NCBI GenBank assembly: GCA_017998575.1
Contig: JAGOCV010000028.1
Span: 1-22,170, forward strand
Length of the DNA: 22,170 bases
Reading direction: 5' to 3'
From: Burkholderiaceae bacterium
Lineage (GTDB): Bacteria; Pseudomonadota; Gammaproteobacteria; Burkholderiales; Burkholderiaceae
Shown here: one piece after another, positions 1 through 7,753 of the stretch
Position numbering within the stretch: position 1 is the stretch's first letter
Layout: the number at the start of each line of letters is the position of its first letter
Made by a program: the position numbers and the translations under genes
Notes under the pieces: generated by a model
What the model was told of the DNA's origin: nothing
Database searches by the model: none
What the model saw: the letters and a program-made list of their open reading frames with translations, nothing else

Positions 1-1489
1 CCTCGGGGCCGGCATAGCCGATGCACAGGCCACGCGTGGCGCCCGAGAAGCGCCCGTCCGTCAACAGGGCGACCTTGTCGCCCATGCCCTGGCCGTAGAG
101 CAGGGCCGTGAGGCCCAGCATCTCGCGCATGCCCGGGCTGCCCTTGGGGCCCTCGTTGCGGATGACGATCACGTCGCCCGGCTCGTAACGCATGTTCTGC
201 ACCGCGGCCTGGGCTTCTTCCTCGTTCTCGAACACGCGGGCCGGGCCACTGTGCGTGAGTTTTTTGAGGCCGGCCGTCTTGAGCAGTGCGCCATGCGGGC
301 ACAGGTTGCCCTTGAGCACGGCCAGGCCACCGTCGGGCGTGAGCGCGTCGTCGACGGCGCGCACCACGCGGCCATCGGGCGCGGCGCAGGCCGCCAGCTC
401 TTCGGCCAGCGTGCGGCCCGTGAAGGTGAGCACGTCGCCGTGCACGAAGCCGCGCTGCATCAGCTCGCGCAGGATCACGCCGGCACCACCGATGTAGTGC
501 ACGTCCCGGGCCAGGTATTTGCCGCCCGGACGCAGGTCGCCGATGAGCGGCGTGCGCGAGAACACCTCGGCCACGTCGTCGAGGTGGAACTGGATGCCCG
601 CCTCGTGCGCGATGGCCGGGATGTGCAGCGCCGCATTGGTGCTGCCGCCCGTGGCCGAGACGATGGCGCAGGCGTTCTCCAGCGCCTTGCGCGTCACGAT
701 GTCGCGTGGCAGCGGCCCGCCGCCTTCGAGGCTGCGGTCCACGGCTTGCATGAGCTGGCGTGCCGCACGGCGCATCAGCGGCGCGCGCTCGCTGAACACG
801 GCCGGCACCATGCTGGAGCCGATGGGCGCCAGGCCCAGCGCCTCGCTCACCATGCCCATGGTGTTGGCGGTGAACTGGCCGGCGCACGCGCCCGCGCTGG
901 GCAGGCAGGCGTGGCTGACATCCGAGAGGTCCTGCTGCGTTGCCGTGCCCGCCAGCACCTGGCCGATGGCCTCGTAGGTGTCGACCACGTTGAGGTCGCG
1001 ACCGTCCGGGCCGGGCGCCTGGCCCGGCAGCGCCGAGCCGCCGTGCACGAACACGCCGGGCACGTTGCAACGCACGATGCCCATCATCAGGCCGGGCAGG
1101 TTCTTGTCGCAGGCACCGATGGCGAAGATGCCGTCCCACTGGTGGCCGCGCGTGGAGGCCTCCACACTGTCGGCGATCAGCTCGCGCGAGATCAGCGAGA
1201 AGCGCATACCCGAATGCGCCATGGTCAGGCCGTCGCTCACCGACACCACCGGGCATTCGTGCGGCATGCCGCCGGCGGCGTAGATGCCGGTCTTGGCGTG
1301 CTGTGCCTGGTCACGCAGATTCATGTTGCACGGGCTCATCTCGCCGCCGGTGTGGAACACGCCGATGTGCGGGCGTTCGATTTCCTCGTCGTCCTGGCCC
1401 AGCCCGTAGAGGAAGCTGCGCGTGGTGGCGCGGATGGTGCCTTCGTAGATGGTGGCCGAGCGGGGCTTGAGGCGCTTGGGAGCAGTCAT
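1..1489 (-). CDS. IlvD/Edd-family dehydratase (dihydroxy-acid dehydratase-like), 3' end cut by window edge
   Basis: The reading frame is open from an ATG at 1489 to the window edge (about 496 codons seen; the family usually has about 560-620). It carries the dihydroxy-acid dehydratase hallmarks: SPCN (Cys54), the signature [11 protein letters not shown] (Cys127, Lys129), [12 protein letters not shown] (Cys202), and near the cut end [13 protein letters not shown], whose Ser is the expected catalytic base. Three cysteines in this spacing fit the [2Fe-2S] class. Family members dehydrate 2,3-dihydroxy acids (isoleucine/valine synthesis) or sugar acids. The gene lies 48 bases downstream of hpaI in the same orientation, so it may be co-transcribed with the hpa genes. 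That placement is unusual for biosynthetic ilvD and makes a catabolic or paralogous role possible. Family assignment is firm; the substrate is not known. Confidence 0.9.
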   Translation of the reverse strand, partial: MTAPKRLKPRSATIYEGTIRATTRSFLYGLGQDDEEIERPHIGVFHTGGEMSPCNMNLRDQAQHAKTGIYAAGGMPHECPVVSVSDGLTMAHSGMRFSLISRELIADSVEASTRGHQWDGIFAIGACDKNLPGLMMGIVRCNVPGVFVHGGSALPGQAPGPDGRDLNVVDTYEAIGQVLAGTATQQDLSDVSHACLPSAGACAGQFTANTMGMVSEALGLAPIGSSMVPAVFSERAPLMRRAARQLMQAVDRSLEGGGPLPRDIVTRKALENACAIVSATGGSTNAALHIPAIAHEAGIQFHLDDVAEVFSRTPLIGDLRPGGKYLARDVHYIGGAGVILRELMQRGFVHGDVLTFTGRTLAEELAACAAPDGRVVRAVDDALTPDGGLAVLKGNLCPHGALLKTAGLKKLTHSGPARVFENEEEAQAAVQNMRYEPGDVIVIRNEGPKGSPGMREMLGLTALLYGQGMGDKVALLTDGRFSGATRGLCIGYAGPE

Positions 1490-1537
1490 GGGCAGTGGTT
1501 GGCTTAAGGCTGGCGCAATGGCGGTCGAAGGCCGGAT

Positions 1538-2383
1538 TCAGTACACCGACCCGCGGTCGCTGCCGGCGGCGGCGCGTTGCCCCTTGTACTGCGCGGCGAG
1601 CGCGCTGGTGCCGCGCGCGAGCAGGCCGCTGTCGGTGTCCACGGCCACGAACAGCGCGCCGAGTTCGAGATAGCGCTTCACCAGCGCTTCGTCGCGCATC
1701 AGGATGCCGGGCGCCTTGCCCGCGCGCGCGATGCGCACGATGGCGTCCTCGATCGCCGCCAGCACGTCGGGGTGGCCGGGGTTGCCCGGATAGCCCATCG
1801 AGGCCGACAGGTCGGCCGGACCGATGAACACGCCATCGACACCGTCGACGGCCGCGATGGCGTCGATGTTGTCCAGCGCCTCGCGCGTCTCCACCTGCAC
1901 CAGCACGCACACCTGTTCGTTGGCCTCGCGCACGTAAGCCGGGTAACGGCCCCAGCGCGAGGCGCGCGCGCCGGCCATGCCGCGCACGCCGCCGCCGGCC
2001 GCGGCATCGCTGCCGGCGCCGGTCACGGGGTAGCGTGTCGAGCGCACGATGGTGGCGGCCTGCTCGGCCGTGTCGACCATCGGCACCAGCAGGGTCTGTG
2101 CGCCCAGGTCGAGGTACTGCTTGATCAGCATCTGGCCCACGTGTCCGTGGCCCATGGGCACGCGCGCCACGGCGTGCACGCCCGGGTAGCCGTTCACCGC
2201 CTGCAGCTGCGCCAGCAGCGCGGTGAGGTCGTTGGGCGCGTGTTCGCCGTCCAGCAGCAGCCAGTCGAAGCCAGCACCTGCGCAGATCTCGGCGGTGTAG
2301 GCATCGGCCAGGCCGAGCCACAGCCCGATTTGCGGGCGCTTCTCGCGCATCGCCTGTTTGAAGGTGTTGATGGGTGTCTGCAT
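1538..2383 (-). CDS. hpaI: 4-hydroxy-2-oxoheptanedioate aldolase HpaI
   Basis: A class II, metal-dependent pyruvate aldolase of 281 residues. It cleaves 4-hydroxy-2-oxoheptanedioate to pyruvate and succinic semialdehyde, the last step of homoprotocatechuate meta-cleavage. The HpaI/HpcH fold is recognised from [21 protein letters not shown] near the N-terminus, [11 protein letters not shown] with the catalytic His48, VARVP with Arg74, the metal-ligand Glu165 in [11 protein letters not shown], and [12 protein letters not shown] with Asp191. The start is set at [10 protein letters not shown], where homology to the family begins; the frame is open upstream to 2470 but that part overlaps hpaH. It lies 7 bases after hpaH. 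Residues about 120-133 form a Gly/Ala-rich insertion relative to the E. coli enzyme as I recall it (about 262 residues), probably a surface loop. Confidence 0.93.
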   Translation of the reverse strand: MQTPINTFKQAMREKRPQIGLWLGLADAYTAEICAGAGFDWLLLDGEHAPNDLTALLAQLQAVNGYPGVHAVARVPMGHGHVGQMLIKQYLDLGAQTLLVPMVDTAEQAATIVRSTRYPVTGAGSDAAAGGGVRGMAGARASRWGRYPAYVREANEQVCVLVQVETREALDNIDAIAAVDGVDGVFIGPADLSASMGYPGNPGHPDVLAAIEDAIVRIARAGKAPGILMRDEALVKRYLELGALFVAVDTDSGLLARGTSALAAQYKGQRAAAGSDRGSVY

Positions 2384-2390
2384 GGCGCGG

Positions 2391-3203
2391 TCAATCCTGG
2401 ACGAAAGTGAAATCGAAACGTCCGAGGTTGCCATAGTCCGCCTCGAAGCGGTCACCGGGTTTCGCCGCAACCGGCCGCGTGAACGAGCCGGCCAGCACCA
2501 CCTGGCCGGCCTTGAGCGTTTCGCCCCAGGGCGCCAGCTTCATCGCCAGCCAGGCGATGCCGATGGCCGGGTGGCCCTGCACGCCGGCGGCCAGGCCGGT
2601 TTCTTCCACCACGCCGTTCTGGCGCAGGATGGCGCCGCACCAGGGCAGGTCCACCTCGCGCGGAGCCACGCGGCGCCCGCCCAGCACGATGCCGGCGTTG
2701 GCCGCGTTGTCGCTGATGGTGTCCTGCACGCGGCGCATCGCCTTGGTGTGGCGGTCGAACTGCTCGATGCGCGCGTCGATGATCTCGATGGCGGGCGTGA
2801 TGTAGTCGGTGGCGTCCAGCACCTGGTCGATGGTCACTTCGCCCCGGCCGCCGTCGATGTCGTGCTTGAGGACGAAGGCCAGCTCCACCTCCACGCGCGG
2901 CGCGATGAAGCGCGTGAACGGGATGTCGCCGGGCTCGAAGAACATGTCGTCGAGCAAGGTGCCGTAATCGGGCTCGTCAATCTGGCTCGACAGCTGCATG
3001 GCGCGCGAGGTGAGGCCGATCTTGTGGCCGCGCACCGTGCGACCGCCCGCGATCTTGGCGGCCACCCAGGCGCGCGAAACGGCGTAGCCGTCGGCGATGG
3101 TCATCTGCGGAAAGCGCTTCGAGAAATGCTCGACCTGCGTGCGCGTGGTCTCGGCGCGGTGCAGTTCGGCGGCCAGCTGTTCGATGAGTTCGGGGGCAAG
3201 CAT
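2391..3203 (-). CDS. hpaH: 2-oxo-hept-4-ene-1,7-dioate hydratase HpaH
   Basis: A 270-residue member of the MhpD/HpaH hydratase group of the fumarylacetoacetate hydrolase superfamily. It adds water to 2-oxohept-4-ene-1,7-dioate to give the HpaI substrate. The sequence starts [18 protein letters not shown] and shows [23 protein letters not shown], the acidic metal-site segment [15 protein letters not shown], the AIEIIDARI motif, and the C-terminal [12 protein letters not shown] that is typical of the hydratases. The length matches the E. coli enzyme (about 267). Gaps are 8 bases from hpaF and 7 bases to hpaI, so it is almost certainly one transcript with them. A homologous 2-hydroxypenta-2,4-dienoate hydratase is the main alternative, but the neighbours decide for HpaH. 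Confidence 0.94.
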   Translation of the reverse strand: MLAPELIEQLAAELHRAETTRTQVEHFSKRFPQMTIADGYAVSRAWVAAKIAGGRTVRGHKIGLTSRAMQLSSQIDEPDYGTLLDDMFFEPGDIPFTRFIAPRVEVELAFVLKHDIDGGRGEVTIDQVLDATDYITPAIEIIDARIEQFDRHTKAMRRVQDTISDNAANAGIVLGGRRVAPREVDLPWCGAILRQNGVVEETGLAAGVQGHPAIGIAWLAMKLAPWGETLKAGQVVLAGSFTRPVAAKPGDRFEADYGNLGRFDFTFVQD

Positions 3204-3211
3204 CGGTTCAG

Positions 3212-3670
3212 TCAGTTCTTGTTGAAGAGCGGGTGCAGGTTGCTGTGCTTGCTGTCGAAGGCTTCGGTGCCCACGTCCACCTGGAAGGTGATGCCGATGT
3301 GGCGCTGGTCGAAGATGGGCGCGAAGTGCCGTTGCGCCACTTCGCGCAGTGCGGCGCCCGCGGCTTTGACCACGGCGTCGGTGCGGCCCTGGCCCATGCG
3401 CAGGTTGAGGTAGACGAAGGCGTAGTCGCCGCCGTCGCCCGTGCCGTCCACGCCCTTGTGCGTGCCCGCCGCGCGGCCGGCCGCACCGCCGTCGGCCACG
3501 GCGAAGTGCGCGGCCGGGTAGGCCAGCACACGCGTGCCGCCCACGGGGAACACGGCGCGGCCCGCGTCGTCGCGGAAGGCGATCATGGCGTCGGCCAGCG
3601 CGCGGCACAGCGCGGTCATGTCGGTATCGCGCTCGAGGTTGGGGGTGTAGAGGATGACGAGGTGGGGCAT
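3212..3670 (-). CDS. hpaF: 5-carboxymethyl-2-hydroxymuconate delta-isomerase HpaF
   Basis: A small cytoplasmic isomerase of the tautomerase (4-OT/CHMI) superfamily, 152 residues. It converts 5-carboxymethyl-2-hydroxymuconate to its keto isomer before decarboxylation. The protein begins Met-Pro-His-Leu; after Met removal the N-terminal proline is the catalytic base of this superfamily, which fixes the start at 3670 although the frame is open further upstream into hpaD. The segments [26 protein letters not shown] and the C-terminal [27 protein letters not shown] match the CHMI family. It is longer than the E. coli enzyme (about 125 residues), with a Gly/Ala-rich loop at about residues 60-80. 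It lies 17 bases after hpaD and 8 bases before hpaH. Confidence 0.9.
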   Translation of the reverse strand: MPHLVILYTPNLERDTDMTALCRALADAMIAFRDDAGRAVFPVGGTRVLAYPAAHFAVADGGAAGRAAGTHKGVDGTGDGGDYAFVYLNLRMGQGRTDAVVKAAGAALREVAQRHFAPIFDQRHIGITFQVDVGTEAFDSKHSNLHPLFNKN

Positions 3671-3687
3671 GCGAGGGCCTGGTCGGA

Positions 3688-4611
3688 TCAGAGGCGCGAG
3701 ACGGCCTGGAAGCCTTCGGCGCTGGAGGCCTGGGCCCGGGGGATGGCGCGGCCGTCCTGCGGCGTGATCGGGAAGATCGCGTTGATCTGCCCCGTGCCCG
3801 ACGAGCCGAAGTAGTGCGTGACCACCTCGGCCCGGCCGTCGTAGGCCGACCAGCCCAAAGCGCCCAGCAGCATCGCGGTGTCGTGCATGAAGCCCTCGCC
3901 GTGGCCCTTGCTGGCGTACTCGGGCAGCATGGCGCAGAAGTCGGCCCATTCGCCGCCTTCCCACATGCGCACGACGTCGTGGTCCATGCGTTCGAGCAGC
4001 GGGCTCCAGATGCGGTCGGCGAACTGCGGCGCCAGCCCGTTCTGCGCGAAGCGGTGCGACAGCGATCCGCTGGCGAAGAAGGCCACGGTGCCGTCGTAGT
4101 GGTCTTCCACCGCGCGGCGCATGGCCCAGCCCAGGCGCGCGCTGTCATTGAGGTAGTGGCTGGTGCACAGCGCCGACACGCAGATCGCCTTGAAGTGCAG
4201 GTCTTCGTTCATGTAGCGCATGGGCACCAGCGTGCCGTACTCGGGGCCCAGCGTGGTGGCATCGTGCGCCAGCGTCTCCACGCCCCACTCGTTGCACACC
4301 TGCGCCAGCAACCGGCCCAGCACCGGGTTGCCCGGGACTTCATACGGCATGTTGCTGATGAAGTGCGGCAGCTCGTTGCTGGAATACACGCCCTTGAAAT
4401 GCGGCGCGCAGTTGAGGTGGTAGCTGGCGTTGACCAGCCAGTGCGTGTCGAACACGACGATGGTGTCCACGCCCAGCTCGCGGCAGCGCCGTCCGATCTC
4501 GCGGTGGCCGTCGATGGCAGCCTGGCGGCTGCCCTTGCGCGGGCCGTCCAGCTCGCTGAGATACAGCGAGGGCACGTGGGTGATCTTGGCGGCGAGCGCG
4601 AGCGTGCCCAT
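3688..4611 (-). CDS. hpaD: 3,4-dihydroxyphenylacetate 2,3-dioxygenase HpaD
   Basis: The ring-cleaving extradiol dioxygenase of the pathway, 307 residues, class III (LigB-type, non-haem iron). It opens homoprotocatechuate to 5-carboxymethyl-2-hydroxymuconate semialdehyde. Visible family features are [16 protein letters not shown] at the N-terminus, [16 protein letters not shown] with candidate metal-ligand histidines, the central [15 protein letters not shown] with the conserved His, and the C-terminal [15 protein letters not shown]. It is somewhat longer than the E. coli protein (about 283). It lies 3 bases downstream of the TTT binding-protein gene and 17 bases before hpaF. The start ATG at 4611 has only a weak ribosome site, so translational coupling to the preceding gene is likely. 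Confidence 0.94.
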   Translation of the reverse strand: MGTLALAAKITHVPSLYLSELDGPRKGSRQAAIDGHREIGRRCRELGVDTIVVFDTHWLVNASYHLNCAPHFKGVYSSNELPHFISNMPYEVPGNPVLGRLLAQVCNEWGVETLAHDATTLGPEYGTLVPMRYMNEDLHFKAICVSALCTSHYLNDSARLGWAMRRAVEDHYDGTVAFFASGSLSHRFAQNGLAPQFADRIWSPLLERMDHDVVRMWEGGEWADFCAMLPEYASKGHGEGFMHDTAMLLGALGWSAYDGRAEVVTHYFGSSGTGQINAIFPITPQDGRAIPRAQASSAEGFQAVSRL

Positions 4612-4614
4612 GGC

Positions 4615-5607
4615 TCAGCCGTCGATCGTGATGTTGCCGCGGCGGATCACCTCGGCGTACTTGGCCATCTCGCTCTGGATGAACGCGGCGAACTGCTCGG
4701 GCGTGCCCGACAGCGACGCGATGCCGCCCTTCTGGAACGCCTCGGTGACGGCCGGGCTGGCCAGCGCCTTGTTCACCTCGGCGTTCATGCGCTGCACGAT
4801 GGCGTCGGGCGTGCCCGCGGGGGCCAGCAGGCCGTTCCACGAGTTCGATTCGATCGGCACGCCCTGCTCGGCCAGCGTGGGCACGTCGGGCGCATAGGCG
4901 GAGCGCTTGACCGTCGCCATGCCCAGCGCCACCAGCTTGCCGCTCTGGATGTGGCCGCGGAACTCGGGCCAGTTGCCGAACATCACCGTCACCTGCCCGC
5001 CCAGCAGGTCGGCCAGCGCCGGCCCCTGGCCCTTGTAGGGCACGTGGACCAGATCGATCCCCATCTGCTGCTTGAGCAGCTCGCCCGACAGGTGGGCCGA
5101 TGTGCCGGCGCCGAACGAGGCGTAGCTCAGCGATCCCGGCTTGCTGCGCGCGAGGTTGCGCAGGTCAGCGATATTCCTGAGACCGCTGCCCGGATGCGTG
5201 GCCAGCACGTGCTCGGACATGCCCATCAGCGCCACGGGGCGCAGATCCTTCAGTGTGTCGTAGGGCAGCTTCTTCACCAGCGTGGGGTTGGCCGTGAAGC
5301 TGTTGGCCACGGTGACGAAGGCGCTGCCGTCGGCGGGGCCCTTGGCCACCGAATCGACACCGATCACGGTGCCCGCACCGGGCTTGTTTTCCACCACCAC
5401 GGGCTGGCCGAGGACCTTGCCCAGTTCCACGCCGACCAGGCGCGTCACGAAATCGGTGGTGCCGCCGGGCGTGAAGGGCACGACCAGGCGCACGGGCTTG
5501 GCGGGCCACGCGGCCGCTTGTGCCCACGCGCGCTGCGTGAGCGCCGGCAGCGCGGCGAGGGCGCCCAGGGCCTGGATCAGCTGGCGGCGCTGGATGGTGT
5601 TGTTCAT
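4615..5607 (-). CDS. Tripartite tricarboxylate transporter (Bug/TctC family) periplasmic substrate-binding protein
   Basis: A 330-residue Bug-type solute-binding protein. The N-terminus MNNTIQRRQLIQALGALAAL followed by an Ala-rich stretch ending about residue 31 is an export signal with a twin-arginine-like pair. The mature part begins WPAKPVRLVVPFTPGGTTDF, the standard Bug opening. Typical later motifs are VVENKPGAG, VHVPYKGQGPALADLLGGQV and APAGTPDAIVQRMNAEV. A ribosome site AAGGAGA precedes the ATG at 5607. Bug proteins bind carboxylates in the periplasm for TctAB permeases. No TctA or TctB is in the window, as is common for orphan Bug proteins in Burkholderiales. Its place between hpaE and hpaD suggests binding of an aromatic or dicarboxylic acid related to the pathway, which is inference. 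Confidence 0.93.
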   Translation of the reverse strand: MNNTIQRRQLIQALGALAALPALTQRAWAQAAAWPAKPVRLVVPFTPGGTTDFVTRLVGVELGKVLGQPVVVENKPGAGTVIGVDSVAKGPADGSAFVTVANSFTANPTLVKKLPYDTLKDLRPVALMGMSEHVLATHPGSGLRNIADLRNLARSKPGSLSYASFGAGTSAHLSGELLKQQMGIDLVHVPYKGQGPALADLLGGQVTVMFGNWPEFRGHIQSGKLVALGMATVKRSAYAPDVPTLAEQGVPIESNSWNGLLAPAGTPDAIVQRMNAEVNKALASPAVTEAFQKGGIASLSGTPEQFAAFIQSEMAKYAEVIRRGNITIDG

Positions 5608-5651
5608 GTTGTCCGTCTCCTTGCTTTGTCTCGGTGCGGGTGGCGCCGTCG

Positions 5652-7112
5652 TCAGACGCCCCAGTGCGGGATGTGGTGGCCGCCCAGCGAGACGGCCACG
5701 TTCTTCGGTTCGCAGAACACTTCGTAGCTCCAGGTGCCGCCTTCGCGGCCGGTGCCGCTGGCCTTGGTGCCGCCGAAGGGCTGGCGCAGGTCGCGCACGT
5801 TCTGGCTGTTGACGAAGCACATGCCGGCCTCTACCGCGGCGGCCACGCGGTGGGCACGGCCGATGTTTTCCGTCCAGACGTAGCTGGAGAGGCCGTACTC
5901 GATGTCGTTGGCCAGGCGGATGGCATCGGCCTCATCCTTGAACGGGATCAGGCAGGCCACGGGGCCGAAGATTTCTTCCTGCGCGATGCGCATGCGGTTG
6001 TCCACGTCGGCGAACACCGTGGGTGCCACGTAGTTGCCGCGCTTCACGCGATCGGGCAGGCCGGCGGGCGCATCGAGGCCGCCGCACAGCAGCGTCGCGC
6101 CTTCCTTCGGGCCCAGCTCGATGTAGCTGCGCACCTTGGCCAGATGGGCCTGGCTGATCATCGGGCCGACGATGGTCTTCTCGTCGAGCGGATCGCCGAC
6201 GGTGATCTTCTTCGCGCGCTCCACGAACTTCGCCACGAAGTCGGCATAGATCGATTGCTGCACCAGGATGCGGCTGCCGGCGGTGCAGCGCTCGCCGTTG
6301 TTGCTGAAGATCATGAACACGGCGGCATCGAGCGCGCGAGGCAGGTCGGCGTCGTCGAAGACCACGAACGGGCTCTTGCCGCCCAGTTCCATGCTGAACT
6401 TCTTGAGGCCCGCGGCCTGCACGATGCGGTTGCCCGTGGCGGTCGATCCGGTGAACGAGACGGCGCGCACGTCGCGGTGCGCCACCAGCGGCTCGCCAGC
6501 CTGCCGGCCGTAGCCGTGCACGAGGTTGAGCACGCCGGGCGGAATGCCGGCCTCCAGCGCCAGCTCGCCCAGTCGCGCGGCGGTCATCGGCGAGAGCTCG
6601 CTCATCTTGAGCACGGCCGTGTTGCCGAAGGCCAGGCACGGCGCCACCTTCCAGGTGGCCGTCATGAAGGGCACGTTCCACGGGCTGATGAGCGCGCACA
6701 CGCCCACGGGGTGGAACAGCGTGTAGTTGAGGTGCGTGGGCGTCGGGTAGGTGTGGCCGTCCACGCGCGTGCACATCTCGGCGAAGTAGTAGAAGTTGTC
6801 GGCCGCGCGCGGCACCAGTTGCTTGCCGGTCTGCGCGATGACCTGGCCGCAGTCGTTGGTCTCGGTCTGCGCGATCTCCGGCACGTGCTTCGCGATCAGG
6901 TCGCCGAGCTTGCGCACGAGTTTCGCGCGCTCGGTGGCGGGCAGGCCGGCCCACTTGGGAAAGGCGGCCTTGGCGGCGGCGACCGCCGCGTTCACTTCGG
7001 CTTCGCCGCCCGAGGCGACTTCGGCCAGCACGTCCTGAGTGGCGGGGTTGACGGTCTCGAAGTAATCGGTGCCGGCGACGGGCTTGCCGTCGATGAGGTG
7101 GTCGATGCGCAT
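5652..7112 (-). CDS. hpaE: 5-carboxymethyl-2-hydroxymuconate semialdehyde dehydrogenase HpaE
   Basis: An aldehyde dehydrogenase of 486 residues that oxidises the HpaD ring-cleavage product to 5-carboxymethyl-2-hydroxymuconate with NAD. All ALDH landmarks are present: SPWNVPFM with Asn146, FTGSTATG at about 220-227 in the nucleotide site, MELGGKSP with general base Glu242, NNGERCTAGSR with nucleophile Cys276, and the C-terminal EEIFGPV and PFGGTKASGTGREGG segments. The length equals that of the E. coli enzyme. It lies 29 bases after hpaR and 44 bases before the Bug protein gene. Specific function rests on similarity within the ALDH family plus the adjacent hpaD, hpaF, hpaH and hpaI. Confidence 0.94.
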   Translation of the reverse strand: MRIDHLIDGKPVAGTDYFETVNPATQDVLAEVASGGEAEVNAAVAAAKAAFPKWAGLPATERAKLVRKLGDLIAKHVPEIAQTETNDCGQVIAQTGKQLVPRAADNFYYFAEMCTRVDGHTYPTPTHLNYTLFHPVGVCALISPWNVPFMTATWKVAPCLAFGNTAVLKMSELSPMTAARLGELALEAGIPPGVLNLVHGYGRQAGEPLVAHRDVRAVSFTGSTATGNRIVQAAGLKKFSMELGGKSPFVVFDDADLPRALDAAVFMIFSNNGERCTAGSRILVQQSIYADFVAKFVERAKKITVGDPLDEKTIVGPMISQAHLAKVRSYIELGPKEGATLLCGGLDAPAGLPDRVKRGNYVAPTVFADVDNRMRIAQEEIFGPVACLIPFKDEADAIRLANDIEYGLSSYVWTENIGRAHRVAAAVEAGMCFVNSQNVRDLRQPFGGTKASGTGREGGTWSYEVFCEPKNVAVSLGGHHIPHWGV

Positions 7113-7141
7113 GGTTGTGGAGGGCTTTCTCGGAAATGGGG

Positions 7142-7609
7142 TCAGGCGTCTTCTTCGCTGCTGCTGCCGTCATCGCCGCCGGGCGTCTCGAGTGCGATCA
7201 CGGCGTCGAGCAGTGCATAGAGCTGCTCCAGTTGCTCGGTGCCCAGCGTCTGCTCCATCCAGGCGTAGTGCGCCTCGACGGTGCCCGACAGCTTTGCCAC
7301 CAGCCGCTTGCCACGGGCGGTGGCGCGCACCACGGTGCGGCGCTGGTCGACCGGATCGCGCTCGCGCGTGATGAGGCCGTCGCGTTCCATGCGCGCGAGC
7401 ACGCCCGTGAGGCTGGGGCCGAGGATGAAGGCCTCGCGCGCCACGCGGCCGGTTTCCACCGTGCCGTGTTCGCCCAGCACGCGCAGCACGCGCCACTGCT
7501 GATCCGACAGGCCGTGCGCGCGCAGGCCGGGGCGCGTGTGCGCCATCACGGCCTCACGGGCCTGCAGCAGCAGCCGGGGCAGGTTGCGGTGCTTGAAAGG
7601 GTGTTGCAT
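7142..7609 (-). CDS. hpaR: MarR-family regulator of homoprotocatechuate degradation, HpaR
   Basis: A 155-residue winged-helix repressor of the MarR family. The sequence starts MQHPFKHRNLPRLLLQAREAV and contains GLSDQQWRVLRVLGEHG, the recognition region GPSLTGVLARMERDGLI, and the wing DPVDQRRTVVRATARG, whose DxR is the MarR hallmark. HpaR proteins repress the meta-cleavage operon and are released by the aromatic substrate. It is the first gene of the minus-strand run, and the divergent intergenic space holds a perfect 16-bp palindrome. No good ribosome site precedes the ATG at 7609, and the predicted promoter leaves a leader of only about 15 bases. The C-terminal tail is acidic and Ser-rich. 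Confidence 0.92.
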   Translation of the reverse strand: MQHPFKHRNLPRLLLQAREAVMAHTRPGLRAHGLSDQQWRVLRVLGEHGTVETGRVAREAFILGPSLTGVLARMERDGLITRERDPVDQRRTVVRATARGKRLVAKLSGTVEAHYAWMEQTLGTEQLEQLYALLDAVIALETPGGDDGSSSEEDA

Positions 7610-7631
7610 GAGAGAGGAGTGGATGGCAGAT

Positions 7632-7647
7632 ATTTAACAGGTTAAAT
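7632..7647. promoter_or_regulatory. Candidate HpaR operator (16-bp perfect palindrome)
   Basis: The sequence ATTTAACAGGTTAAAT has 7-base arms around a 2-base centre and is strikingly AT-rich in its surroundings. It sits between the divergent hpaR and SDR genes and overlaps the -10 of the hpaR promoter and the -35 of the SDR promoter. MarR-family dimers bind palindromes of this size, so autorepression and co-repression of the SDR gene is the simplest reading. Binding has not been shown here. Confidence 0.7.
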
Positions 7648-7660
7648 GATTTTTGGTAAA
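7632..7660 (-). promoter_or_regulatory. Predicted hpaR operon promoter
   Basis: Read on the minus strand, a -35 hexamer TTTACC (7655-7660) and a -10 hexamer TTAAAT (7632-7637) are spaced by 17 bases. The -10 lies in the left arm of the palindrome, so repressor binding would block RNA polymerase. The start of transcription would fall near 7625, giving a short leader. Confidence 0.5.
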
Positions 7661-7662
7661 GT
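7634..7662 (+). promoter_or_regulatory. Predicted SDR gene promoter, overlapping the hpaR promoter
   Basis: On the plus strand TTAACA (7634-7639) and TAAAGT (7657-7662) are 17 bases apart and fit sigma-70 hexamers. They lie almost exactly on top of the opposing hpaR promoter, so the two directions should compete and both should respond to protein on the 7632-7647 palindrome. The leader would be about 85 bases long. Confidence 0.45.
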
Positions 7663-7753
7663 GATCCCCGCACCCAAAACGCTAGGGGTAATCCCTCGCC
7701 ATCACCAACCTCAGAGCCGCCTTTCGCGGCCCGCTGACGGGGAGACACATTCA

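Noticed and set aside
251..1507. Long plus-strand open frame opposite the IlvD-family gene
   Set aside because: Its product is Ala/Arg/His/Gly-rich with no family features, while the minus strand encodes a clear dehydratase. It is an antisense shadow typical of GC-rich DNA.
3814..5727. 637-codon plus-strand open frame opposite hpaD and the Bug protein
   Set aside because: It spans two well-identified minus-strand genes and their junction, and the translation is low-complexity His/Arg/Ala/Gly. No start-site support.
5634..7220. 528-codon plus-strand open frame opposite hpaE
   Set aside because: Mirror of the strong third-position GC bias of hpaE; no motifs, and it would run through the hpaE-hpaR junction.
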